64,000 nt of DNA from Chondrus crispus (GCF_000350225.1 NW_005179194.1:313899-377898); one strand, 5' to 3'. Shown: positions 10,631 through 21,600, counted from the first letter of the stretch. Notes: generated by a model not told the origin, from the sequence alone. Translations and numbers: made by a program.

Positions 10631-12133
10631 ATGACGTTGGCCGGTAATCCCTATCACGAATCTCACCCCACTGCAATTATAGACCGCACCAACGAGGCTC
10701 GTGCTGAAGCTGGCAACGAAACCAACTCGGACCCACCTGCTGACCCCACTCTCACGAACCTGCCCCTCGCCCCCGTCGCATCCAACCGCCGTCATCCGAG
10801 CCGGTCGTCCCTCCCTACACCAGTCCCCGACCCTTTCCCTACGACTGGTTTTACCGCCATTCGCCCACGCCCCGAGGGTCTTTCCGGCCTTCCATCAGAT
10901 TTAGCCCCGCTTGCGGCTCCCGCGCCCGAGGCCATCGCCTCGCACTTCTCCCAGCCAAGTGCCTCATTTTCGCTTACCCCGCGCCTCAATTCTAGGAAGA
11001 GGCCCGCCTCCCTCATGATGGATCTTGACAAGCCTGGAAGACCTTCTCAGATCGCTCCCGATCGCGAAATTCAAATGAACCGCCCCAACCATCGCATCCC
11101 GCGTCAACCCGTCCATCCCCTCCGCCATGACGATGAATTGTCAACCGCTCAACGTCTCTGTGACGTCACACTCGATTCTCCGAGTAGTCCAGGTGGTGGA
11201 TACAAGAGGATGAGATCTAGTGCTGATTCAGATGCAGGAAGTTCTAGTTGCAAGGACATGGACGATCCTGAAATCATGGCTCCAGATTCCGTTCCTGCTC
11301 TTGTCATGCAACTGCGACAGTTGCTGGACTACATTGCGAGCAAGCCGTCCCTCCAACATGGCTCAGCTAGTTTTGTTCGTGACTATCTACGAACAATGGT
11401 ATTGTCAAACTCATATGCAGCCGAGAAGGCCATACAGGAATCCAACAAGGAGCACAAGTTGGAAGTTTATGCGGGTCGTCGAAAACCAAGCGAATGCTTC
11501 AAGTTCATCCCAGATGAGTTGGCAAAACATATTTTCGGCTTTCTGGAAGGTAAGCACCTTGCTCGTGCACGCGAAGTATGTCACCGTTGGAATGACTTTG
11601 CCTGTGAGGAGCCTTTGTGGAAGTCGCTCTGCTTGAAGAAGTGGAAAGCATTGGAATCAGACAAGGATCTTTGGAAGCTTGTCGATAAGGATGTAGACCC
11701 AGAAGGTCCTAACTGCTGGCGCAAAATATTTCCTAAGGTGAGCAATACATCCCAGTGGCGATGCCGGTTACAAAAGACTGGGCGCTTTATCTGCAACTTG
11801 GTAGCCCATCAGATTTCCGGAACGCCATTGCTTGGAGGACTACCGGAGGTATTGGTGGTTGAGCGACGGTTCAACATTCTGCATCTGCAGACGTTCGTGC
11901 GGCCGGATGCCTCGATTCTGTACTTCGAACCGGAGCTTGCCAGCGATAGGACCGGGTTTGATGATTTCATTGATTACTTGAACAAGCGAACCCGAGCGGG
12001 CTTAGCCCTAGAAGGCCAACTACGGTTTATCTTTATCCCACCTTGTGATTATACACGTACTCAAGTTGAGTACCCGGGCCAAAGTCTATTGGGAGTTGTA
12101 CAGCATGCTTACCCGCTTGTTCCTGAGTTGTGA
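10631..12133 (+). CDS. F-box protein with C-terminal SPOC-like domain
   Basis: 500 residues from an ATG. Residues 1-230 are low complexity, rich in Pro, Ser and Arg. Residues about 230-290 are helical. A clear F-box follows at about 291-338 (FIPDELAKHIFGFLEGKHLA, then CHRWNDFACEEPLWKSLC), which would bind SKP1 in an SCF ubiquitin ligase. The C-terminal 130 residues resemble a SPOC domain: a WRCRLQKTGRF strand, a central VVERRFNILHLQTF strand, FDDFIDYLNKRTRAG, and FIFIPPCDYTR close to the end. SPOC domains bind phosphoserine peptides or corepressor tails (family knowledge). The SPOC assignment is mine by pattern. The rest of the frame is uninterrupted. Confidence 0.78.
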   Translation: MTLAGNPYHESHPTAIIDRTNEARAEAGNETNSDPPADPTLTNLPLAPVASNRRHPSRSSLPTPVPDPFPTTGFTAIRPRPEGLSGLPSDLAPLAAPAPEAIASHFSQPSASFSLTPRLNSRKRPASLMMDLDKPGRPSQIAPDREIQMNRPNHRIPRQPVHPLRHDDELSTAQRLCDVTLDSPSSPGGGYKRMRSSADSDAGSSSCKDMDDPEIMAPDSVPALVMQLRQLLDYIASKPSLQHGSASFVRDYLRTMVLSNSYAAEKAIQESNKEHKLEVYAGRRKPSECFKFIPDELAKHIFGFLEGKHLARAREVCHRWNDFACEEPLWKSLCLKKWKALESDKDLWKLVDKDVDPEGPNCWRKIFPKVSNTSQWRCRLQKTGRFICNLVAHQISGTPLLGGLPEVLVVERRFNILHLQTFVRPDASILYFEPELASDRTGFDDFIDYLNKRTRAGLALEGQLRFIFIPPCDYTRTQVEYPGQSLLGVVQHAYPLVPEL

Positions 12134-13426
12134 GTAACAAAATGTTAAGGGATACCGTTGTTCGTCATGGTAGGGAGACGTAGTGTAGTTTTGAAGGCGA
12201 TTTATCGAGGAGTGTTGGAAACCTGGTCAAAACTAAAAAGAGCGAGTAGTCGTTTAACAGATACACGCGCGTTGCGTTTCTTTCAAATGAAATTGCAACT
12301 TGGAGCTAACTGACGAGCAAGAGCTGTGAGTTCTTATGTCTGCTATCGGCGGTATCGGCGACCACTGATATGGGCAAGCTACACGCTGTTCGAGAGCGAT
12401 ACAATTGCGAGCGGAGAAGCGCGGTAAAGGTTATTGTTGAAGATTACTTCTCTAAGATACTTCTGTCGCTAATGTTGCACGAAACCCCAGCAATGGAGAC
12501 GACCGCTTTGCCCAGTCTGGACTTGTCCGTGCCGATTGGCCTTCTCGTCAAAGGCTTCTTTTGCCGTATTCCAGGCGCAATCAAGGGATTCTAAATGGCA
12601 GCATGCTTCCAAGAGAAGACCTAAAGGGAACAGGCACCGAACGTAGTATAACATAGCGCCCGGCGTTTAATGCAAGTGGAAATTACGTTACTGAACGCGC
12701 CATCCCTCTCCAATCCTCATTGAGTGCCGCTCATGTCTCGCAAGTCGACGACAACTGCAGGAGTAGGTTCAGAGTGAAACATGCATGGACGTATTGATTG
12801 TCTACATGCAGAAAAGCCATAATACTCTCAACATTCGTCGGAACCTTTTCGCAACAATACCACTGACATACTATGCATATCGAGAAGATGGAGACGGCAT
12901 CAGCTGGTCATCTCTCCAATAGAGAACGGGTCCCCACCTCATTGTCTTCCGCTTCTTTATGTCATGCGCAGCAGCAGGGACTGCAGAACCTGTATGCCTG
13001 TGGGTGACAGGGCATGGGGTACCCCAACCCATCCGGCACAAATGCTGGCAATTAAGTTACGTATATGAGTGCATACACAACTGTGCGGAAACGGTCCCTT
13101 CCTCGCTGACCGCAGTTGGTATGATCTGCAGAGAAGATGAGGTATACATATTCAATGGATGATTGCCGTGATTTGGCTGGTGGAGCACACGGCACTGTAG
13201 GAGTCTACAACTGCGCGTACAGCATTTCGCGAAGGCCACACAGACACTCCCATGATACAGTGCGACAGCGCATCCGCAACCAGGGATGGCACAAGTCGGC
13301 CAATTGACCCTCTGATGACACGTTTTTGCTTTGTGTACAGCACTGCGCGGTGCTCCCCCTCCTTTCACTCCTTCACCCCCAAGGACGTCGTTGCAAGAAA
13401 AGTAAAGCTCTTTAATCTTGCCTTCG
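12134..13426. other. intergenic, convergent 3' flanks
   Basis: 1.3 kb between the F-box gene (+) and the PolA-like gene (-). A 74-codon frame at 12370 has no recognisable feature. No gene supported. Confidence 0.5.
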
Positions 13427-16400
13427 TCACCGGGCAGCAGCATGTAGCCAGGAAGGTCCCACCCCAGTATTCACAACAACCTCCATGCCATTCAAAGGCA
13501 ATGCCATGATCATCTCTTCCTCTACTACTTTGACGACGTCGTCAAGCTCTGAGTTCTCGACCTGCACTACCAGTTCATCATGTATTTGCAGAATTAGTTT
13601 CGACGCAGCGTTTCCACTTTGAAGACGTTCCGCGATGCGCACCATGGCAACTTTCATCATGTCTGCCTGCGTGCCCTGAATAGGCATATTTACAGCTACC
13701 CTTGCAGCAGCCTTTCTTTCCTGAGGTCCTCCATGAATGAGCAGGGGTAATGATAATCGGCGTCCAAGGATTGTCTCCGCATATCCGTCTCTTTTAGCTT
13801 TCTCGACCAGCTCCTGTGTCAGGTCCTTGACCAAAGGAAACTCGATATGAAATTGAGATATCAGTTCCTGTGCGTCACGGGTAGGTATTTGGAGTTGCTG
13901 CCCGAGGCCATAGGCCGATATTCCGTACCATATCCCGTAGTTTACTTCCTTTGCCTTCTTTCTCTGCACCTCAGTAACTTCTTCTTCACTGACATTGAAC
14001 ACGGTAGATGCAACATATCTGTGAATGTCTTCTCCACTGGACAGAACGCAGCACAGGTTCTTGTCACTGCACAAGGAAGCCATGATCCGCATTTCGATTT
14101 GACTGTAATCCGCGCATAAGATTGAAAATCCCTCGGGTGCCTTCACCATACCTCGAATCTTTCGACCAAGCGCAGAGCGAATAGGCAGAGATTGCAAGTT
14201 AGGCTTCGCGGTCGACAAACGACCAGTAGAGGCTGCTTCTTGGTTAAATGTACACCGAATGCGTCCGTCAGGAAGGACGGCTGATATTAACGAGGCAGTA
14301 TAAGTATTCAGAATTTTAGAGGCCTCTCTGTGCTCCAGCATCAAACTGGCAAAGTTGCGCATGTGCTCCTCGAGCCGACCATCTTTGGCAATTGCGGAAA
14401 GAACTTGTTTACTGACAGAGTACTTGCCTGCTTTTGTCCGAGACATCTTCGTATTTATCTTCCATGTCTCGAACAAGAGACAGGCCACATCATCCCTCGA
14501 TGAGGCACGGAAAATTTTCGCAGAACCCAAGAAAGGAAGAACAAGTTCTTGGACTGCGCTCTCAATTTCTTCGACTCGGCTGCGAACGAATTTCTCATAC
14601 TCCAATAGAGAAGCGACATCAACAGGTACTCCAGTAATTTCCATGTCACCGAGAACTGGAATTAGAGGAAGCTCAGCGCAGTGTAAAATCGTATCCAAAT
14701 TGGTGGCACACAATGTTTTTTCCAACTTCGCAGAAAACTGCAACGCTGTACCACACAATAAAGCCGCTCCACTATCGCTATGAGGAGTCGTGATTCTGTG
14801 ATGAGTATCGGGTATCAGGCTGTCGAAGATGCCATCTCTCATGTACAGGCTTGCCAGTTTGGAATCGGTTACCTTTTCTCCAGCATGGAGCAACTCTGCA
14901 GCGATACGCATGTCGAAAAGCTTTCCTTGAATCTTTACGTGATACTCCTGAATGATACCTTTGTAAAGGTCCTTCAGAAACCAACCATGCTTTTCGACAT
15001 GAGGGTTCGTTAAAATCGCCATCAGACTATCAGGGAGTGGATGATCAGGGGTAATGTGGAAAACGTATGCTTCTCCAGGATTCGCACCCACCGCGCAACC
15101 GATAAGTTCCCGTTCCTTTTTGCTTCGCGAGAGAATGGGGACAATGGCGACCCTATCAGAGACCTCACTGACGAACATTTCGATCTGCTGGGCCGTCGGA
15201 AGCACAATAATATCAGTCATGAAAGGGGGTTTACTCTCGAGCGAGGATATAGGCCGATTGTGAGATGAAGACGAAATCACCCGCTCGGCGTCAGCTTCTT
15301 CCTTAATTGCTCCAGAAGGTAGTTGTGTACTTCGATGAACGGCTCCTGGTGGAGCGGCTACATGCGACTCTAATTGGACTTCTGAAATGCCGTTTGCTGA
15401 ATCAAGTAAACGGTTTATCAGACCTTTGTTCGTGAATTCCAGCTTTCTCATGAGCAGCAAAGTCTCCCTTTTGTCGATAGGCTTTCTGTGAAAGTTCATA
15501 CCTTCCAACTCCGACAGATGTAGATCCTCTCTGATAGTGATAAGTCTTTTGACCAGAAGAGCATGCTGCTCGCTCTCCTTCAGCGCTTTCGCAAACCTCA
15601 GAGTGATGAAGGGTAGCTCGGGAAACACTAGGCCAGCCTTCGGAGCCTTCTTTCCGCTTGTGTCTTCTTCACAAAGGCGAAAATACTCACGTACAGCATC
15701 CAACAAGGCCTCAAGGGAGCCATAATGAGCAATTAGTTTTGGAGCAGTGCGAACACCTATCCCCGAAACACCTTTGAGCCCGTCGGCCTTGTCCCCGATA
15801 AGAGTGAGTACATCAACGTACTGTCGTGGATGAAGATCAGAGAAATCATCGCGAAACGACTGCTCCGTGATGTACTCGTATGAATCCCGAGCGCCAAAGC
15901 GCAAAATAGATACCAGATCGCGATCCAACAACTGCCGAAAATCCTTGTCGTTCGATACAATAATCGATTTGATACGATTGGAGCTTGCCTGGCGAGTAAG
16001 TGATCCAATAGCATCGTCTGCTTCGAAGGAATCAATCTCGAGAATAGTGAGTCCCAAGGCTTTGCAGATAGCTTTAACCCAGGGAACAGCATGAATAATT
16101 GCGGTGGGGGTCTTTCCGCGATGAGCCTTGTAGTCTGGATACAACGCAGTGCGGAAGTCTTTCTGCTCATGCAATCTCTGTCCCTCGAAGACGACTACGA
16201 CGGGGCTTGTCGGAGCGTGTCGATGGAGAAACTTAGCCAAGACCATGGTGAAGCCATAGACCGCACGAGTATCGAACATATGAAAGGAGGACATGGTGGT
16301 GGCGGACAAAGCGTAATACGCTCGATAGATAAGGCCAAATGCGTCAATGATGAAGAGCGATGTGGCCGGGCCCAGTGGGGCAGACTGGGGAGGAGACTCG

Positions 16401-16582
16401 ACATTTCCTGAGGGAGAAGGGGTGGAGAGAAGGGGTATGATGGGACGGGAAGTGGAGCAAGACGGGGTTGGGGTGGCACACCGTGGGCACAGGGATGGGT
16501 GTGTGACGCGGCTACGGAAAAGGATGGGAAGTGCAAAGGAAAGCGAGGCCGGCGGGTGTCCTGGGATGCGGGGTAAGGGCAT
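13427..16582 (-). CDS. organellar DNA polymerase I-like protein (PolA type) with 5' nuclease
   Basis: The frame is open from a TTG at 16735, but the first ATG is at 16582 (1051 residues). Residues 1-75 are rich in Pro, Ser and Arg and nearly free of acidic residues, like an organelle transit peptide. A complete FEN-like 5' nuclease follows: FIIDAFGLIYRAYYAL (about 78), EADDAIG, SNDKDFRQL, and a GVSGIG helix-hairpin-helix. The middle domain takes the position of the 3'-5' exonuclease but lacks the DxE motif; the strand reads VAIVPILSRS. The polymerase domain has motif A DYSQIEMR (D825), motif B KAKEVNYGIWYG (about 870-885) and motif C with HDE at 1001-1003. This is the bacterial Pol I layout, probably for plastid and/or mitochondrial DNA. 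Plant-type POP enzymes lack the 5' nuclease, so this is not a POP. Confidence 0.9.
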   Translation of the reverse strand: MPLPRIPGHPPASLSFALPILFRSRVTHPSLCPRCATPTPSCSTSRPIIPLLSTPSPSGNVESPPQSAPLGPATSLFIIDAFGLIYRAYYALSATTMSSFHMFDTRAVYGFTMVLAKFLHRHAPTSPVVVVFEGQRLHEQKDFRTALYPDYKAHRGKTPTAIIHAVPWVKAICKALGLTILEIDSFEADDAIGSLTRQASSNRIKSIIVSNDKDFRQLLDRDLVSILRFGARDSYEYITEQSFRDDFSDLHPRQYVDVLTLIGDKADGLKGVSGIGVRTAPKLIAHYGSLEALLDAVREYFRLCEEDTSGKKAPKAGLVFPELPFITLRFAKALKESEQHALLVKRLITIREDLHLSELEGMNFHRKPIDKRETLLLMRKLEFTNKGLINRLLDSANGISEVQLESHVAAPPGAVHRSTQLPSGAIKEEADAERVISSSSHNRPISSLESKPPFMTDIIVLPTAQQIEMFVSEVSDRVAIVPILSRSKKERELIGCAVGANPGEAYVFHITPDHPLPDSLMAILTNPHVEKHGWFLKDLYKGIIQEYHVKIQGKLFDMRIAAELLHAGEKVTDSKLASLYMRDGIFDSLIPDTHHRITTPHSDSGAALLCGTALQFSAKLEKTLCATNLDTILHCAELPLIPVLGDMEITGVPVDVASLLEYEKFVRSRVEEIESAVQELVLPFLGSAKIFRASSRDDVACLLFETWKINTKMSRTKAGKYSVSKQVLSAIAKDGRLEEHMRNFASLMLEHREASKILNTYTASLISAVLPDGRIRCTFNQEAASTGRLSTAKPNLQSLPIRSALGRKIRGMVKAPEGFSILCADYSQIEMRIMASLCSDKNLCCVLSSGEDIHRYVASTVFNVSEEEVTEVQRKKAKEVNYGIWYGISAYGLGQQLQIPTRDAQELISQFHIEFPLVKDLTQELVEKAKRDGYAETILGRRLSLPLLIHGGPQERKAAARVAVNMPIQGTQADMMKVAMVRIAERLQSGNAASKLILQIHDELVVQVENSELDDVVKVVEEEMIMALPLNGMEVVVNTGVGPSWLHAAAR

Positions 16583-17186
16583 GGGATATTTGAACCGAGG
16601 CTCAGGAAGAGGACTGCGAATGACGAAGAGGAGACGCCGGCCGACGATTGAAAGCGGACGTGAGAACGGGTTGGAGCGATGAGCTAGCAAAGTGACCCAC
16701 TGACCTTGTACGCCTAAATTCGGTGAATTATACAAAATTTATCTGAAGAAGGCTTGTAATTCTTAATTAACATCGAGCTCTGAAGGTCGGCATCCTCCGC
16801 TTTACGAGCTTTTTTTTTCCTGACCCCGAGTCTAGACAGATACTGCATCAATTTGGTCCCCAAATCTCCCCTCCTGCTTGATAGCGGGAGCTATCTGGCC
16901 GATAGTACGCCAGACGGAAACATCCTATTTAAGAAATGATTATGATGACGCTCTGTATCAGTCTCTGTTAACGTACCGTGATGGCTCCGTCGCATCCTGC
17001 AAGTTGGAATGGGATGTTATTGCAGAATCCCTTGATGTCCTATTTTCTACTAATTGCTATAAATTAAACTTCCTATGCATTCGGAGGGTCGTCTTACATG
17101 TAAAGGTGTAGCTCCGAGGATTAGATCGTATCATGCGCTTGTTTGTTTTTCAAACATTCTTCGCAAAGCTTGTTTCTGGCAGTGCT
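16583..17186. other. intergenic upstream of the PolA-like gene
   Basis: About 600 bases between two minus-strand genes. The part up to 16735 is open in the polymerase frame without an ATG. Nothing else is recognised. Confidence 0.5.
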
Positions 17187-18593
17187 TTAGTGTGATCCAA
17201 AGGCGCCGCTGGAAATACCGGTGGGCGAAATTTCGTCGCTTCCCTCCGCTTTCGTCGCCTCTGGATGAACAAACTTCGTTTGCCGTGACCGAGATGAGTT
17301 CTTCTTTAACAGAACACCTTCTACTCCAAGTCGCACCTTGTTGCTGTCCACTTTTCCCTCTACAGTCCAGTTTTCCCTTTTTCCAGTACTCTTCTTTTCC
17401 TTGGTTCCCTCAACTCCATTCTTTAACCTCCTTCTCATGTTGTTTCGTTGGTATTGATGGCAACGAGCTCTCTTTGGACAGACTCCTCTGCAATGCGTAC
17501 ATGTCCATGACGTATCTTTTTCTTTCGCCCACTCGAACAATTCTCTTTGATGCACCAACAGGCATTTCTCGCACAAGGTTTTTCGACAAAGGCCTATTCG
17601 TACATTAGCGCAAGCTGCAAGCTGTGCTGTGTTCGAAGCCCGCCCACAGATGTGGCAGTAGTGAGACGCAGATGCTCCCTCCGAATATCGCAACTTAGGT
17701 TGTATCGCACCTTCAGGGCGTGAACTGCCTTCATGGCCTTGGCTTGTGTTGAACGACCCGCTAAACGTGCTCAGACCACTTTCTCGGCGGATTAGATGGA
17801 ATGGTGCTGTCGCCGTATTCCAATTAACGGCACATGGTGTGCTTTCAGTGATTTGACTCTTTGGAGAAGAGAGTATTTCTGACGGTTGGACATACATTAA
17901 GTGCTGAGAGCCAAGATTGGGGGGAATAATGGGAGTTTGAACGTGATTGTCGGGTGACAAGATTGTCGACAACGGCATTGCTTCTGTCGGCTTTGGGTTC
18001 GTCATATGCATACCTCCGTGCTCCTTGTAGGATTGGCCGTGGCGTTGGAATTCTTTTAAACTCAAAGTAAAAGACGCCGGTGAAACTTTTGTCGTAGGGA
18101 GCGGTATTAAGTTTGAGGGTGGCGGAGAATTATTCCCTGTCTGATCCATTGGGAGTCGACTCGACGTTTGCACGGAAGTAATCGTGTTGTTTCTGGAAAG
18201 GCGGCTTTCGTCGACAAAATCTCGCGGCGGGACGCTGAACTTGACATCTTCGAGTATCGTGTGTGTTGGTGCACCTCTATCACTTTTTCTACTTTGGATA
18301 TCCTCGCTACTTCCCAACTCAGAGGAAGTCCTGGAATGTGCGTGCGAAGACTTAACTGACGTGTTGCACCCTTCCTTACATGCTTCAGTGTGTGTATGTA
18401 AGTCATACTCAACAGTATGCTTTCCTTCAGTATGCTCAGCGAAAACCTGATTCGGTCTGTCTAGGTCTAGCAAATCATGTAGCCCGTGTAATGCAATATT
18501 AGCATCTGCGTCCTGAAGTAGGAACTCGTTGCCAAGCATAGGATCGCATAAGTCAAGCGATGAAAAATCGAAAGACTGGTCACCAAAATTCAT
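17187..18593 (-). CDS. zf-4CXXC_R1 (CDCA7-type) zinc-finger protein
   Basis: I start at the ATG at 18593 (468 residues); the frame upstream opens only with TTG. Residues 1-310 are Ser/Thr/His-rich and probably disordered, with an acidic N-terminus (FDFSSLDLCDP). A Cys-rich domain lies at about 312-385: SHYCHICGRAS, two more Cys, CRKTLCEKCL, then WTCTHCRGVCPKRARC. The CHCRGVC end is typical of the zinc finger shared by CDCA7 and R1 (RAM2). The usual RYGE stretch is missing, so it is a divergent member. A basic tail (RNNMRRRLK, then KEKKSTGKRE) follows. Nuclear, DNA- or chromatin-linked work is likely by family. No other domain is visible. Confidence 0.8.
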   Translation of the reverse strand: MNFGDQSFDFSSLDLCDPMLGNEFLLQDADANIALHGLHDLLDLDRPNQVFAEHTEGKHTVEYDLHTHTEACKEGCNTSVKSSHAHSRTSSELGSSEDIQSRKSDRGAPTHTILEDVKFSVPPRDFVDESRLSRNNTITSVQTSSRLPMDQTGNNSPPPSNLIPLPTTKVSPASFTLSLKEFQRHGQSYKEHGGMHMTNPKPTEAMPLSTILSPDNHVQTPIIPPNLGSQHLMYVQPSEILSSPKSQITESTPCAVNWNTATAPFHLIRRESGLSTFSGSFNTSQGHEGSSRPEGAIQPKLRYSEGASASHYCHICGRASNTAQLAACANVRIGLCRKTLCEKCLLVHQRELFEWAKEKDTSWTCTHCRGVCPKRARCHQYQRNNMRRRLKNGVEGTKEKKSTGKRENWTVEGKVDSNKVRLGVEGVLLKKNSSRSRQTKFVHPEATKAEGSDEISPTGISSGAFGSH

Positions 18594-19698
18594 ACCAAGG
18601 CGTTTTTGTGACGTTGTGGGAACCAACAAGCAGCGAATCCAGTCGTGTTGCAAGAAGGGCTGGTGCAGATTATGTACATATGTCGCTTCATACCTTCTGT
18701 CTATGTCTACACGACATACCTTCGGAAATGGGGCTGAATCAGCCGCGGGAGAGCACTGGCAGTTGCTGAGAGTGAAACAACCGCAGCCCTTCCAGTATGT
18801 AACGATAATTCTTGCCTGTATGGTATTACATCATTACTGATGATTTGTTGGCATGGCATGGCGCAGTCTTTTAGTCGGACCGGTTTTATGAAATGCTTCG
18901 TGACTGAAAGTCGGTGAAACAACCGTCCATATATACAGGCACTAGATATTACTTCTCGGTGGAAACAACGATTCTCCGAAGATTGCAAAAGTACAACTGC
19001 TACTTGAAGGAAAGCAAAATACAGAATTCATATTGTCCTTAACGACGAAACCCCCTGAAATACAATTCTGATGATTGGTTTTGTACCATTTCATTGCCTG
19101 GCACCCGCCAAGGACAATTGAATGATGTAATTTTGTCGATGCTCATTAATGGAGTTCTCATACGACCCTCTTCCCCCAAAGAAGACGAGAGAAGATATCT
19201 AGGAATAAGGTAGTTGGTGCTTGTGCACATATTTGAATTCTACAAATGTCGCTGGGGCGGACCGCTTCAACGAATGTGGCGACACCATAGAACCGAAATT
19301 TAATGCCTAAAATACAATGAAAGGAAAATAGCGTAAGAGGAGGTCTGGCAGAGAAACCCCCTACCGTACCAGGTGAAACTTCCATTACTTCTCTTCATCG
19401 AAACAAGCCTGGATACGTTGCACAACGTTGTACAACACGCCTGATTCGCTGAGAAAGATAGGACAGGCATCGTCACAAAATGGAACAAAATTACAAAGAA
19501 TGCGGTATGGAGTCCACAATGTGTCCCACGATTAATATCTGGTACGCTAGAAGCCAGCGGCCCGAGTGCATGAACTGGTGACGGTTGAAACCGTGCGCTT
19601 GGACGCGTTGGTGCTTTTTGGATGAGAATTGCCTTCATGACTTAGTATAGTCAAGAATGAGTATTTGGGCTCCCTTCGTCCACCAGGTAAAGAAATAG

Positions 19699-20386
19699 TA
19701 AGGTTGTCCGTAAAATCACGTGTTGTTTTTTTCCATTTGCCCACAAACTCGCTGGACTTTAAGTGAACCCGAGATTGAAAAATTCCACCACGAGTTTTGC
19801 AGACTTACCTCCAGTAAGGTACCTGCCCGCAACATACGCAAGTCTGGTACGTCGTTGTGCCGCCCGACGGATCACGTGCACCTGCGCGAATACTTGCTGA
19901 AGCGAATATTGTAGTTCGCCACAAGGATAGAAAGGTTCTCAGTCGAAAGGGCGATGTGTTTCGTCTTCTTGACAGGTTGAGGGGGGCCGTTTGGAGAGGT
20001 CCGTTTTTAAGAAGCTTCTACTTGTCTATCTTTCGCGGTTGCTTCGGCGGCATCTGTGGCAGATCCTGTTGCGCTTTGATCCATTCATGGACTCTGCGCA
20101 GATGAAGCGATAGGGGCGTCCATGACGCATATCGATACGACCCGTGCAGTCTGAGACTCGTTTGTGCTGATGAAAGAACGGAAGACCCACTTCGTTTTCC
20201 TTCAAGACGGGTCGATCCGGCACTGCTGTGATCAGGCGGATGTGAAACTCGTGGAAACTCACATGCCCCGAGTTTTCGGCATGCTGTGAGTTTCGCCGAA
20301 CGCGTTGTTTGAAATTTTTGCGTTAAGAAAATTCGAGCAAACTTGCCGCCAAAACACGTGTTTTCGTGACTTTACGGACAACCTTA
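19699..20386. mobile_element. MITE-like element, TAAGGTTGTCCGTAAA terminal inverted repeats
   Basis: The left end reads TAAGGTTGTCCGTAAAATCACG and the right end, on the other strand, reads TAAGGTTGTCCGTAAAGTCACG (one mismatch). The element is 688 bases long. The outer TA on both sides could be the target duplication, as for Tc1/mariner elements. No transposase frame lies inside, so it would be non-autonomous. Boundaries are from the repeat match alone. Confidence 0.65.
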
Positions 20387-20715
20387 GAGCACCCCTATCG
20401 GTTTGGCTAAATTTGGTGGCTAAATGTGTAAAATTTTGCGTTTGCATATAGCATTTCTGTGCGCAACACTATCGGTTTAGGAGTAAATTTGAAATTGAAG
20501 TGCCCTGATAGGGCATAGTGTACGAGGGGTGCGGGGCATCGAGTACGAGAGTACTGTATTGACACTGTTCTATGGTCTTTTGGCCAAGTGGCGCCATGTA
20601 ATTCGCGTCTCTATATGGTCAAATGAGTAAATTTGTCGCCATCCGGCTTCCAATATAGAGATAGATATAGCCAAAAAGGCCAAATTTTTGGAGATAACCA
20701 GTCCGATAGGGATGA
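20385..20715. repeat. possible second MITE abutting the first
   Basis: Starts with TTAGAGCACCCCTATCGG directly at the right end of the previous element. The same end occurs inverted at 31021-31038 (CCGATAGGGGTGCTCTTA), so GAGCACC next to TTA looks like a PIF/Harbinger-type terminus. The right end near CCGATAGGGATG (about 20704-20715) is degenerate, so the end coordinate is a guess. Internal AT-rich palindromes around CTATATG are visible up to about 20750. Confidence 0.35.
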
Positions 20716-21600
20716 AAGAGGCTATATGTATCTCTATATGCCAAATATTTACAGAGCGAGCCTCATGAGAATACAGCCTGAGCACTCGCTTCTTCTCCGT
20801 GCCGCGCGTCCATTGCACCGTTGATTTTTGTCACGGTCCAAAGGACGAGGTCCTTACAGAATCACAGTTAGAGAGGTCAATTTTGAAAGACTTGTGAGAA
20901 TGGCCAACTATTGGAGGAATGGATTGGAACACTCAAACCGACGAGAGGGAAACATTTGTAGAGAGCTGATAGGTCCATGTCCAGGTCTAACTGTAATGCA
21001 AAGTAGAAGGACGACGTAAAGGTTTACAAAATGTCAAAGTCATGCACAACTTTTGCGAACATTGTAGTTCAACAATGAAATTAAACTTGATTTCAAGTTT
21101 CAGTTTCAAAACTTAAATTCTCGAAAATGCGAATGTTCGTTCACAAATTTCATGCCGGTGTACAATGTCTGTACACAGAATCGGAAGGCTTCCTCGGTGC
21201 ATGGTGCGATCTCGATTCGACCCACTGGCGCATCATCTCATCGCGCGAACAAAGCCCGGGTTCTGTCTTGCTCGTGCCGCGGAACCGCTACACACAGCTC
21301 GCACCACTGGTTGTAGTGGCCACTAAGAAGCGCGACCACCGGACAGGGCTGTCGTAACCATAAGAAGTGTGGACCCTTCACTGCTCGCACGACAATCCCT
21401 TGACCTTTCCTCGCGGGCGTTTCCCTTTGGCCCTTCGACCGTTTCCCTCATCCTGTGCCCGTGTTGCGCCTGCTGGGGAACGACCAGCGGACACGACTCA
21501 AAAGGCATTCCATTTCACTCCTGTCGTTGCGCTTTTCACTCGGGCCGTTTCCGCGGGGGTATGCGTGCATTGTGCTACCACCTCCGTCAGATCAGGCAAC

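Larger units (their letters stand above)
18594..21600. other. intergenic region with MITE-like repeats
   Basis: 3 kb between the zinc-finger gene and the DUF7869-like gene. It contains the inverted-repeat element at 19699-20386 and a second repeat beginning at its right edge. A 76-codon ATG frame at 21127-21357 has no recognisable feature and I do not call it a gene. Confidence 0.5.

Noticed and set aside
12370..12594. 74-codon plus-strand frame
   Set aside because: No recognisable feature and no flanking support.
13427..16582. Bacterial contamination as the source of the Pol I-like gene
   Set aside because: It has a transit-like leader and sits between clearly eukaryotic genes of similar style.
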